Positions 1-8,896 of a DNA stretch of 64,000 nucleotides are shown in pieces (the stretch's first letter is position 1; every line of letters starts with the position of its first letter). The stretch spans positions 62,001-126,000 of the forward strand of contig JABTUQ010000001.1 in NCBI GenBank assembly GCA_015075225.1. Direction: 5' to 3'. This DNA is from Burkholderiales bacterium. Its GTDB lineage: Bacteria > Pseudomonadota > Gammaproteobacteria > Burkholderiales > Nitrosomonadaceae. The notes under the pieces were generated by a model. The model had not been told where the DNA came from and ran no database searches. It worked only from the letters and a program-made list of their open reading frames with translations. A program made the position numbers and the translations under genes.

Positions 1-86
1 TCGTTGATCTCATTGTGGACTCCTCATTCTATAGCTCAATGCACGTTCGACAACTCATTCAATAATTAATTGTTACATAGCCTTTC

Positions 87-272
87 CTATCGTTTCTTGG
101 GGCTGCTCGGGGCTTGATAGCCCGGAGCCAGCTTGGCGTTCTCAACGCCACACAGCATCAGCGGGTCGCTGAGCCACGGGCGGTACTGTTCTTCCTTGAG
201 GCGGTGGTTGCTTGAGCAGTCTACGCTCCGGCGGAGTAACGTTTGACCAGTTACAGCCGCACGAGCATGCAT
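87..272 (-). CDS. Unrecognised GC-rich short ORF, possibly a gene fragment
   Basis: A 61-codon reading frame. From about residue 20 its codons are strongly GC-ending (CGC, CTC, AAG, CAG, CCG, CTG), unlike the AT-richer intergenic DNA on both sides. The C-terminal half (motifs such as QYRPWLSDP and KLAPGYQ) has a natural amino-acid composition and ends in a basic PKKR tail. I do not recognise a family. There is no convincing ribosome-binding site. It could be the 3' end of a foreign or mobile-element gene cut off from its 5' part, or a small intact gene. Low confidence that it is expressed. Confidence 0.25.
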   Translation of the reverse strand: MHARAAVTGQTLLRRSVDCSSNHRLKEEQYRPWLSDPLMLCGVENAKLAPGYQAPSSPKKR

Positions 273-621
273 TTATGTCAATCACCCTCAACTTTTTCCA
301 AACAAACTTTTATTCAATCAAAGTTAACCTTGATGGCCTTTCCGGTAAGCAGCAAATAAAGCCATATTTCTGCAACAGCTCTGCGGGTTGCCGCCTCTAT
401 GGCAGTAACCTGTATTACAAATAACTTTGCATCGTAACGATCTGTCAGTTCTGCTGCCCATTAAACAGTCCGATCGGCGATCTCGGAACGATCGGTGTCT
501 GCCATCACACGCCGTATGGCATTACTTTCCAGAGAATTTTTCACAGATGTAATAACCACAAATAAGAGCGATACCGTTATTGCAGAACGAGCTATTGTGG
601 TTGTGTAAAGGCCATTAGATC
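273..621. other. Gene-free stretch, AT-rich
   Basis: No convincing coding frame is seen here. The only local structure is a short inverted repeat at 470-495 (CCGATCG / CGATCGG with a 12-base spacer). The stretch ends where repeat copy 1 begins. No promoter directed at a known gene could be identified. Confidence 0.4.
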
Positions 622-759
622 AAAGGCTTCTGCAAAACCATCTTCGTTACCATTCTGCGCTGGCAGCCGGCACGTAAATGCTCATTTATTACGTATAAAC
701 TCCACTTTTGCCGGTTTTGCCTTGAACTGACTACTCGCTGATATTTTCAGAGCTCCTGA
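622..759 (+). repeat. Dispersed TIR repeat, copy 1 (overlaps a gene 3' end)
   Basis: This aligns by eye with three other copies in the window (3022-3168, 51447-51587, 58348-58463). Shared blocks include CTCATTTATTACGTATAAAC at 681-700 and TTTTGCCTTGAACTGACT shortly after. The ends resemble an inverted repeat: the left end reads GGCTTCTGCAAAA, and the right end read on the other strand contains GAGCTCTGAAAA. The right part overlaps the last 26 or so codons of the GumC-like gene on the minus strand, including its stop codon. It is the more diverged 5' half of the family. Confidence 0.7.
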
Positions 760-2769
760 ACAATAAAGTTTCGGCCTTATATTCCGGTCGTTTTCGGTCT
801 TATGAAATATCCGGGTAACCGGGTAGAACAGGTTAACCATTTCGAGCGGTTGTTTGGCTCCCGGTGGGGCGTAAATACCGTAATCCGACAATATAGACGG
901 TGAAATATACCCAACGACGGGTTCAAGATCAGACAGCCGTATGCCTTGTCTCACCAAATAGAGGATATAGGTCTGGCGCAATAATTCGGCTGTAATCCGA
1001 TCCGGTGCGGGCAAGCCGGCATCTATTTGCAGGCAGGTCAGCAAGGCTGCCAGATCGCCCTCATTCATGCGATTTCCGGCAGGGTCAGTCAGACAATAGC
1101 CGTGCGTGCCATAAATCACGGTCAGGGCAGGGTGGAGCGGAATGGTTCTGGCAGATACATTCCTGATAGTGAACGCATGATTTTTGAGATCAACATCAGC
1201 ATCCTGCAAATTGGCAATTTCACTCAATGTCAAACCACTGAGTAACAGAATCAACAGTTGTTTTTCCTTGATGTTGGCTGCCTGAAACAGGCTGGCAACT
1301 TGTTGCGGACTGAGTTCATCAATGCTGGCGTGCTCAATGGCCCGCGCAGTTTCCTGTGGAAGATTGACCGGCGTGGCAGGCAAAATGTTAATGGTGCTGT
1401 GGGGCTGGTTATCCTGATTATGCAAATGAATGCCGGACAAATGGATCGCCAGTTTTTCCTGTTCCTTATTCATCAAAAATTCATAGATCCAGATTGCTGC
1501 CAGACCAAGCAACAAGGAGGCCAGAGCAGCAATCATGGCGTTCCACGGATAATCAGGTTTGATTGGGTGAGCGGGCAGGAAGGCGCGTTCAATGACATCA
1601 ACGTAGGGATACTTTCCGGTATGTTGCGCCTCAACTTGAGCCAATCTTGCCTGTGTTTCGCGGTAGAGCAGTTCCAGCTCTTCCAGATCGGATTTCAGTG
1701 CTTCATGTTCAGTAAAACGGGTAGTGAATTCTGTTGCCTTTTTTCTATGCTGGTCGAGCTGTTCCTGTATCGAGCGGGTGGCTTGCCGGGCGGCGGCATA
1801 TTCCTGTTCTGCTTCACTGACAACAATCGCCTGGCCTTTCTGACGGAAATGCTGGATTTCATCATCCAGAGCATGTAATTTTTCCGGGATTACCTTGAGA
1901 TCGGGAGATAGAGCCATGTATTCACGTGTATATTGCCGATCCAGTTCTTCCAGCTGCTCGCGTAGTTCCTGAGCCCGTTTTTCAAGAACACTCAGGGTGC
2001 GCGTGTCTTCAGTTGGTACAACTACCTGGCCTCTTTCAATGGATTTCCGGATCGAATCGAGTCGTGATTTGGCCTTCACTTCTTCTTCGCTGGCCTTGTT
2101 CAGCGAATCGGTCAATCCTTTCAGACGAGCTGGTGCCTCGTTATCCTGCCGTTCGGCCGAGATGATGGCGTTATGTTGCCTGAATTGATCCAGTTCAAAT
2201 CTTTTCAGCTCGATTTTGTGTGCTAATCCGGTTAATTCTTCCTGCACCATGGCGATGGTTGAACCTTTGGAGCGAGCAACTTCGGCTGAACGCGCATCCA
2301 GATATACATCAATCCACGTATTGATGATGTGCGGCAATAATTCGGGATCATCCCCTTCGGCCACCATTTCAACCAGGTTGGTTTCAGTTACTGGGCGAAC
2401 ATCAAGCATATTGCGGATATCAGCCGGGGATAGTTTTATCCCCGGAGTATCCTTTCTCAGGCGATGTGCTGTTTCAGTCAATAATTCCGATCCAAGGAGA
2501 ACCTGTTTCTGGATGGCAACATGCTGAATATCAGCTTCCGCGCTAGCCTGATCGATGGCAGTTTTGGCAACAGTCAGTAGCGTGGCATAGCTTTGGTAAA
2601 TTGCCGGTTGTAAAAAAACAAAACCGAGGGAGGGGAGCAAACAGGTCAAAAAAACAAAGCTGAAAATGACCAGTCGAGTGGGCTTTAACCGGGTAAACCG
2701 GTTGAGTAGCGCGTGAATTCCTTTTTCAGAAGGTACGGTGTTTTCCAGACGCGGAGGCTCTTTCTGCAT
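682..2769 (-). CDS. Wzz/GumC-type polysaccharide co-polymerase fused to a degenerate tyrosine-recombinase-like domain
   Basis: A 695-residue protein. A membrane segment lies near residues 33-54, then a Wzz-type periplasmic domain with long coiled coil (about 165-385), a PIKPDYPW motif at 402-409 and a second membrane segment at about 410-430. This is the layout of GumC/Wzz co-polymerases, which control chain length or export of polysaccharides at the inner membrane. No Walker-type tyrosine-kinase domain follows. Instead residues about 475-635 resemble the catalytic half of an Xer-type tyrosine recombinase (GLTLSEI at 512-518, RTIPL at 541-545, LLRQT at 596-600, VVGY at 618-621). Several catalytic residues are replaced: Arg I by Thr514, His by Glu595 and Gln599, and the third His/Trp by Tyr621. 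Arg598 and a Tyr at the expected spacing (630) remain. The domain should be cytoplasmic and is probably not an active recombinase. The last 26 or so residues come from repeat copy 1. Confidence 0.8.
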   Translation of the reverse strand: MQKEPPRLENTVPSEKGIHALLNRFTRLKPTRLVIFSFVFLTCLLPSLGFVFLQPAIYQSYATLLTVAKTAIDQASAEADIQHVAIQKQVLLGSELLTETAHRLRKDTPGIKLSPADIRNMLDVRPVTETNLVEMVAEGDDPELLPHIINTWIDVYLDARSAEVARSKGSTIAMVQEELTGLAHKIELKRFELDQFRQHNAIISAERQDNEAPARLKGLTDSLNKASEEEVKAKSRLDSIRKSIERGQVVVPTEDTRTLSVLEKRAQELREQLEELDRQYTREYMALSPDLKVIPEKLHALDDEIQHFRQKGQAIVVSEAEQEYAAARQATRSIQEQLDQHRKKATEFTTRFTEHEALKSDLEELELLYRETQARLAQVEAQHTGKYPYVDVIERAFLPAHPIKPDYPWNAMIAALASLLLGLAAIWIYEFLMNKEQEKLAIHLSGIHLHNQDNQPHSTINILPATPVNLPQETARAIEHASIDELSPQQVASLFQAANIKEKQLLILLLSGLTLSEIANLQDADVDLKNHAFTIRNVSARTIPLHPALTVIYGTHGYCLTDPAGNRMNEGDLAALLTCLQIDAGLPAPDRITAELLRQTYILYLVRQGIRLSDLEPVVGYISPSILSDYGIYAPPGAKQPLEMVNLFYPVTRIFHKTENDRNIRPKLYCSGALKISASSQFKAKPAKVEFIRNK

Positions 2770-3021
2770 GTGTTCTCCCGGTAGTGATGATGCCCGATTC
2801 AGGAAAAGAGCCAGTTGCCGGCGCCGGTATCAGATTTTAGTGCTTCCCGGCGATATTTCCTGGTGATCTGGCTTTAATGTAAACAAAATGTAAAGTCTGC
2901 ATACAGGCGCGATCAGGCTGAGTATGACCACCAGCCTATTCTCATTTTTAATTATATTTACTGCTGTTCCGGGCTGTGGTTATTTTACGCACAAGGCACA
3001 ACAAACCCGGAAAAACAGTTT

Positions 3022-3168
3022 CTGGGGAATCTCTGAAACACTACCTGCGTTGTTATTTCTGCGTTAAAAATCGGCTCAAAATGCTCATTTATTACATATA
3101 AACTCCGCTTTTTCTCCAATTTTTGCCTTGAACTGACTCCTCGCTGACGTTTTTCAGAGGTCCCCTGG
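3022..3168 (+). repeat. Dispersed TIR repeat, copy 2 (best-preserved)
   Basis: A 147-bp element with imperfect terminal inverted repeats of about 17 bp. The left end is CTGGGGAATCTCTGAAA, and the right end read on the other strand is CCAGGGGACCTCTGAAA. The interior carries the family blocks CTACCTGCGTTG, TTCTGCGTTAAAAATCGG, CTCATTTATTACATATAAAC and TTGCCTTGAACTGACT. It has no coding capacity, so it looks like a MITE-type non-autonomous element. It lies 14 bp beyond the ppc stop codon and could act as a 3' end structure for ppc. No clear target-site duplication was found. Confidence 0.75.
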
Positions 3169-3182
3169 AAGCAAGCAAGCTA

Positions 3183-5983
3183 TCAACCGCTATTCCTGAG
3201 TCCGGTAGCCACGCCGTTGATTGTCAGATGAATTGCCCGGCGGACAGTATCTTCATCATCCCCGGAGCGATAGCGGCGGAGTAGTTCTATCTGCAAATGG
3301 TTTAACGGATCAATATAGGGTGTCCGGATACGAATGCTGCGCGCCAGGGTTGGATTATCCTGAAGCAATTCGGCATGCCCTGTAATTGCGAATAGCCATT
3401 TCACGCATAACTCCCACTCAATACGAATCTGATTGAAGACGTGTTGACGTAATTCGGGATCAGTTACCAGTTCTGCGTAGCGCGAGGCAATGCCCAGGTC
3501 GCTTTTCGATAGCACCATATCCATATTGGAAAGCAGAGTTTGCATGAAAGGCCAGGTACGATACATTTCCTGCAGTTGCTTCAATGCATCCTGCTCGTTT
3601 CCGGCCTGCTGCACAAAATTTTCCACGGCCGTACCAAAACCATACCAGCCCGGAATCATTGTGCGATTCAAGCTCCAGCTGAATACCCATGGGATTGCCC
3701 GCAGATCCTCGATTTTGTCGGATGGCTTGCGTGAAGTAGGGCGGCTGCCAATATGCAGGCCGGCAATTTCACGGATCGGTGTGGATTCCTGGAAGAATTG
3801 CTTGAATCCAGGGGTTTCGTACACCAGCTTGCGATAGGCTGCGAAAGCACCGGATGATAGTTCTTCCATAATCTGGGGAAATTGGGGTGCGTGATAATGA
3901 ATGGCATCCCGGTCAAGCAAGGTGGATTCTATAGTGGCGGCAACCAGTGTTTCGAGATTGCGGCGCCCGATTTCGGGGTCCGTATATTTGCTGGCGATGA
4001 CTTCACCTTGTTCGGTCAGGCGGATTTGGCCACTGACACTACCTGGTGGTTGTGCCAGTATGCCCTGATAGCTGGGGCCGCCACCGCGACCCACCGTGCC
4101 ACCGCGACCATGGAACAGGCGTAACCTGACGTTATGTTGATTGAACACCCTGGTCAGCTCGATTTCAGCTTTATAAATTTCCCAGTTTGAAGTGACGAAT
4201 CCACCATCTTTGTTGCTATCAGAGTAACCCAACATGACTTCCTGCAGGTTGTCCCGTGAAAGTAGCAGCTTGCGGTAATCAGGTAGAGAAAACAATTCAT
4301 CCATGACAGCTGCACAGCCGCGCAGATCATCAATTGTCTCGAACAGGGGGATGATATTTACGGTTGATCGCGGATCATCGCTAAACTGCAATAATCCGGC
4401 TTCTTTCAGCAATAGCGCCACTTCCAGAATATGCACTACCCCGGTTGCCATTGAGATGATGTAATTGGGTAGGGCAGCCTGGCCATAGCGACGCTGAATT
4501 TCAGCAGCCATTTTCAGAATGCGCAGCTCACCCTGGGTAACATCGGAAAAATCGGAAAAAGAAGAAATCAGTGAGCGTGAACGCTTGAGTTCGGCCAATA
4601 GCCATTCTGCTCGTTCCGTTCGTGGTAGATCAAGATAGCTCCGGGTATCCTGAGCATTTTTTTCATACAACTCGGATATGACCTGTTCATGAACTCTGCT
4701 GTGCTGGCGCATATCCAGTGGTGCCAGGTGAAAACCGAATACATCGGCAGCCCGCCTCAGGTCACGCAGCGCACCTTGCGCCAGCCTGTCCGACCGATGC
4801 TGTTTCAATGAACGGATAACAATATCCAGATCATGCACAAATTCGGCGCTGTCAGCATAGGGTTCGGCATTGCCGTTCAGTTTACGTTCGCCAACAGACG
4901 GTCCCAGATGTCTGCTGGTAGCAATCAGCCGGGCATGAATACCGAGAAATACGCGCCGGTATGGTTCGTCGATCCGGCTGGCTGGCAGACCGGGGGCGGT
5001 AGAGGCGAGCCCTTCAAGTTCGCTGGTAACCTTGATCAGGCGTTCGGACAGACTCATGGTCTGGCCAATCTTTTCTACTTCATTGATGTAAAAATCCAGT
5101 ATCAGCCCTGAGTGCCGTTCGGCAGCATGCAGCATGATCTGATGGGTAACAAAAGGATTGCCGTCCCGATCTCCGCCTATCCAGCTGCCGATCCGCAGGA
5201 ATGAGGCGATACGCGGTGCTGCCTTGTCCATGTGGCGTTCCAGGATATCTTCGATCTTGGCGTAGACGTAGGAATTTGTCTCAGAAAGGTGTAATGGTAG
5301 TAAATCAGGCCATTTTCGATTTCATCCTGCACAGTCAGCCTGACAGAACGCAACACACGGGTTTGCCAGAGTGTCTGGATGGCGGAACGCAAGCCTTCCT
5401 CGTTATGGCGCATTTCGTTGGGGGTGAGCTGGGTGCGATCCCGTTCCTTGAGCAGGCGCTGAATCTTCAGCTGATAATCCAGAATGCTGCGTCGCTGGAC
5501 TTCGGTTGGATGAGCGGTCAATACTGGAGAGATCAATGCGCCGGCAAAGAAATTCTGTAATTGCCCGGCATCAATGCCCTTGGCCACCACACGCTGCAAC
5601 GCTAGTGTGACACTACCGTCCTGCGGTGGTGAGCCAGCACGCAGGTGGGCACGGCGGCGGCGATTGTGGTGCAGATCTTCGGCAATGTTGGAAAGCAATG
5701 AGAAATAGCTGAATGCCCTGACAACAGCGATGGTTTCCTTGTGGCTGAGATGATTGAGAATGGTATCAAGCTCGTGTCTGGCTGCTTCATCCTGATCCCG
5801 CCTGAAACGAACGGATGTCTTGCGAATGGTTTCGACCAGGTTGAACATGCCTTCCCCTTCAATCTCGCGTATGGTGTCACCCAGCATGCGCCCCAGCAAA
5901 CGAATATCTTCCCTTAACGGATAATCCTTTTCATTGGGTGTATTTTTTTCGGGAATGACGTTTGCTTGGGTATTCAGACTCAT
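3183..5983 (-). pseudogene. ppc: Phosphoenolpyruvate carboxylase, one frameshift
   Basis: PEP carboxylase adds bicarbonate to PEP to make oxaloacetate, the anaplerotic feed of the TCA cycle. The N-terminal frame (5983 down to about 5272) has the catalytic TAHPTEV motif with His158. The second frame (about 5270 to 3183) continues with YVYAKIEDILERHMDKAAP, GGDRDGNP, GYSDSNKDGG, the FHGRGG and GRGGGP loops, GSRP and a C-terminal GLRNSG. The two frames join cleanly if one base is missing at about 5270-5272 (ATT CCT TAC restores IPYVYAK). The restored protein would be about 933 residues, normal for the family. Every expected motif is intact, so a sequencing error or a very recent mutation is more likely than old decay. 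It is divergent from hemC. Automatic callers would split it into 5177-5983 and 3183-5231. Confidence 0.92.
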
Positions 5984-6051
5984 TATGGCGTGTCTCCTGT
6001 AATCGTGGATTCGAGTGTGACCGGGATGAAGTTGTTGTTACTGGCTAGCGT

Positions 6052-6078
6052 TTGTATCTGTACCGGGCGTGTTAAAAT
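6052..6078 (+). promoter_or_regulatory. Possible sigma70-type promoter for hemC
   Basis: TTGTAT at 6052-6057 and TAAAAT at 6073-6078 are 15 bases apart, a short spacing. They lie about 30 bases before the hemC start, between the divergent ppc and hemC genes. Weak evidence from sequence resemblance only. Confidence 0.3.
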
Positions 6079-6110
6079 GGCGCCGTTGTCACAAATTCGG
6101 ATTTTTTGTT

Positions 6111-7037
6111 ATGTCCAGCCCTAAAAAAATTGTTATTGCATCACGAGAAAGCCAGCTCGCTCTATGGCAGGCAAATTTTATTCGCAACCGTTTGCTTGAA
6201 TTATACCCACAAACTGATATCACCATACTTGGCATGACAACCAAGGGAGATCAGATTCTTGATGTTTCCTTGTCTAAAATTGGCGGAAAAGGACTTTTCA
6301 TCAAGGAGCTTGAACTGGCTCTGGAAGATGGTCGCGCCGATATTGCCGTACATTCCATGAAAGATGTGCCAATGGTTGTCCCTGATGGTTTCAGGCTGGC
6401 CGCTATTACCGAACGGGAAGATCCACGCGATGCTTTTGTTTCAAATAATTTTCACAGCCTGGAAGAATTGCCGGCGGGGAGTGTGGTAGGTACCTCCAGC
6501 CTGCGGCGGGAATCCCAGCTGCGTGCCCGCTTTCCTCATTTGCAAGTACATCCATTACGCGGCAATGTTCAGACACGACTGCGAAAACTGGATGAAGGAG
6601 AATATAGCGCGATAATTCTGGCCGCAGCCGGACTGAAGCGCCTGGAGCTAGGTTATCGCATCAGTATGCTGTTGCCGCCCGAGCTGAGTCTTCCGGCAGT
6701 AGGGCAGGGAGCGCTGGGTATCGAGTGTCGTGATAATGACCCCGATATGGTGGAATGGATGAAGCCGTTGCATCATGCTACTACGGCTTACTGTGTGGAA
6801 GCAGAGCGAGCCATGAGCCGGATGCTGGGAGGAAGTTGTCAGGTGCCGCTGGGTGGTTTTGCCGAGATTTTTGATGATGTACTGACGTTGCGTGGTTTTG
6901 TAGCCACTCCTGATGGATCAAGAATGATCGCGGATAAACTTTACGGCAAGCCGGAATCTTGTGAACAGATGGGGCAGCAACTGGCACAAAATCTGAAGGC
7001 TCACGGCGCAGAGGAAATCCTTGCGGCCCTGGCATGA
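6111..7037 (+). CDS. hemC: Hydroxymethylbilane synthase (porphobilinogen deaminase)
   Basis: Joins four porphobilinogen molecules into hydroxymethylbilane in heme synthesis, in the cytoplasm. The protein opens with [15 protein letters not shown], has the signature SMKDVPM, and carries GGSCQVPLG with the dipyrromethane-cofactor cysteine at residue 243 (Cys242 in the E. coli enzyme). Length is 308 residues, as usual. The frame is open upstream to 6069, but the ATG at 6111 gives the normal [14 protein letters not shown] start and lies after the possible promoter. It heads a hemC-hemD-hemX-hemY run. Confidence 0.97.
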   Translation: MSSPKKIVIASRESQLALWQANFIRNRLLELYPQTDITILGMTTKGDQILDVSLSKIGGKGLFIKELELALEDGRADIAVHSMKDVPMVVPDGFRLAAITEREDPRDAFVSNNFHSLEELPAGSVVGTSSLRRESQLRARFPHLQVHPLRGNVQTRLRKLDEGEYSAIILAAAGLKRLELGYRISMLLPPELSLPAVGQGALGIECRDNDPDMVEWMKPLHHATTAYCVEAERAMSRMLGGSCQVPLGGFAEIFDDVLTLRGFVATPDGSRMIADKLYGKPESCEQMGQQLAQNLKAHGAEEILAALA

Positions 7038-7040
7038 GCT

Positions 7041-7835
7041 GTGGTTGAGACTGATGCAAATTTGTTCCCTGGCCAATTAACCGGTAAAGGTATTCTGGTT
7101 ACTCGTCCATTGCATCAGGCGGGTAATTTGGCAACACGAATCAGGGAACTGGGCGGAGATCCATGGCTGTTTCCCGTGCTGGAAATTGCTGATAGTGAAA
7201 ACAAGCGGCCCTTGCTTGATCTGTTGCCCCGGCTTGATGAGGTCGATCTGGCTATATTTGTGAGCCCAAATGCGGTGGAGAAAGCCATGCCACTGATCCT
7301 GAACAACCGTAGATGGCCTCAACATATGCAAGTCGCAACCGTAGGCAGGGGGAGTGCCCAGGCGCTTGAATCTTACGGTATCACCAACATCATTTTTCCA
7401 GAAGAGGGTTCAGATAGCGAGGCATTACTGCGTATGCCCTGGTTGCTGTCGGTGCAGAACAAGTATGTGGTAATTTTTCGTGGTAATGATGGGCGAAAAT
7501 TGCTTGGGGATACACTGCGTGATCGCGGAGCCAGAGTTGAATATATTGAATGCTATCTTCGCCGCAAACCGGAAGTGGATCCGCAACCATTATTGGAGCG
7601 CTGGCACGAAAACGGCATTCAGGCGGTAGTCATCAGCAGCAGTGAAGGTCTGGATAATTTATTTGACATGATTGGCGAAACGGGCCAACAATTGCTCAAA
7701 GTTACGCCTTTATTCACGGCACACGAACGAATCGCCCGCAAGGCGGCAGAGCGCGGTATCAAAAAAATATATTGCACCTCGCTTGGAGATGAAGGAACGG
7801 TACAAGGCTTGCTGGAGTATTTCAAAGAAATGTAG
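7041..7835 (+). CDS. hemD: Uroporphyrinogen-III synthase
   Basis: Cyclises hydroxymethylbilane with inversion of ring D to give uroporphyrinogen III. The 264-residue protein begins with GTG three bases after the hemC stop, indicating translational coupling. The family has low sequence conservation. Support comes from an early ILVTRPLHQAGNLA motif typical of HemD, an ISSSEGLDNLF motif near residue 195, normal length, and its place between hemC and hemX. ATP or metal motifs are not expected. Confidence 0.93.
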   Translation: MVETDANLFPGQLTGKGILVTRPLHQAGNLATRIRELGGDPWLFPVLEIADSENKRPLLDLLPRLDEVDLAIFVSPNAVEKAMPLILNNRRWPQHMQVATVGRGSAQALESYGITNIIFPEEGSDSEALLRMPWLLSVQNKYVVIFRGNDGRKLLGDTLRDRGARVEYIECYLRRKPEVDPQPLLERWHENGIQAVVISSSEGLDNLFDMIGETGQQLLKVTPLFTAHERIARKAAERGIKKIYCTSLGDEGTVQGLLEYFKEM

Positions 7836-7858
7836 TAGCACTGATCACGTCCAATCAT

Positions 7859-8896
7859 ATGAATAAGCATACGCAGACAACGATTTCCGGATCAGCCCGT
7901 CGCCTGGCTTTTTTCATACTGATCATTCTGATTCTTGCGATGGCTGTCATGTTGTGGAATTGGGCAGGCAAGCAAGGGTACATCGATGCAGCAAAGCATA
8001 GCTTGACAAAATATTTGATTGATGCAGATATTTTCAGCAATCGTTCGCGCCAAATGCTGAATGAGCTGGGAGCAACAAAGTCTGAAATCGAGCAACGATT
8101 GAATTATCTGGAAGATTCCCGGCAGGTTGCTCAGAATTTCCTCCAGGGGATTGAAAAATCAGCTCTGAATAAAGGGATCAACACTCAATCTGATACCTGG
8201 ATTCTGAGTACGGTTGAACACCTAACTCTTTTATCTGATCGCCAACTGCAACTTGCCGGTGATGTGCATTCTGCACTCATTTTGCTAAAACACGCACAAA
8301 AATTGCTTCAATCCAGTACTGTCCCTGATACTTCAAATCTCAATATGCTACTGGATGGAATCATTGAGCAACTGGAAATACAATCTGCTGTGGAGGTTCA
8401 CGAAATATCCCGGGGTATTGAAAGAATCGCGGCGCAAATAGACAATTTCCCGCTGGCTGCAGAGGCTCACATGAAAAGTATCGATATATTCGAAAAACAT
8501 GATGACATATCCATATCCGGTGGGTGGTCCCCTTTTTTGCAAAAAATTGGTCATGATCTTGGCCAGTTGATCAAGGTGGAGAAAGTGACAAACCCTGTAG
8601 CAGAGCTGCTATCCCCCACACAGGCTCTCTTTCTGAAAGAAAATATCCGCCTGCAACTCATGTTGGCGCGCCTTGCTTTGCTGGTACGAGATGAAAAGAG
8701 TTTTGATTCCGCAATAACATTGGCATCTGGCTGGATACAGCGATACTTTAATACTGAGGTTCAGTTGCTCAGGGATACATTGACAGAGCTGGAAAGGTTT
8801 TCTGGAACCGATATCGCACTGTGGCTACCGGCTACCGGAGTATTTCTGGATGCCATACATCACAATCAACGCACTATTAAAGGAGAGGGAGAATGA
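7859..8896 (+). CDS. hemX: HemX-family membrane-anchored protein
   Basis: A 345-residue protein with a short cytoplasmic N-terminus, one membrane segment at about residues 15-35 (LAFFILIILILAMAVMLW) and a long, helical and coiled-coil, presumably periplasmic domain. This matches the HemX family that sits between hemD and hemY in gamma- and betaproteobacteria. It is often annotated as uroporphyrinogen-III C-methyltransferase, but no SAM-binding motif is visible, so methyltransferase activity is not supported. A role in organising tetrapyrrole enzymes is proposed for the family. Its end overlaps the hemY start by 4 bp (ATGA-type), implying coupled translation. Confidence 0.88.
   Translation: MNKHTQTTISGSARRLAFFILIILILAMAVMLWNWAGKQGYIDAAKHSLTKYLIDADIFSNRSRQMLNELGATKSEIEQRLNYLEDSRQVAQNFLQGIEKSALNKGINTQSDTWILSTVEHLTLLSDRQLQLAGDVHSALILLKHAQKLLQSSTVPDTSNLNMLLDGIIEQLEIQSAVEVHEISRGIERIAAQIDNFPLAAEAHMKSIDIFEKHDDISISGGWSPFLQKIGHDLGQLIKVEKVTNPVAELLSPTQALFLKENIRLQLMLARLALLVRDEKSFDSAITLASGWIQRYFNTEVQLLRDTLTELERFSGTDIALWLPATGVFLDAIHHNQRTIKGEGE

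Noticed and set aside
470..495. CCGATCG/CGATCGG inverted repeat as a terminator or operator
   Set aside because: No gene close enough on either side and no T-run. Left as an unexplained short palindrome.
1258..1878. 206-codon plus-strand frame opposite the GumC-like gene
   Set aside because: It is the antisense shadow of a gene with clear domain structure, and it has no recognisable motif.
5177..5231. Programmed frameshifting in ppc
   Set aside because: The junction lacks a slippery heptamer and PEP carboxylase is not known to need recoding. Sequencing error or mutation is simpler.
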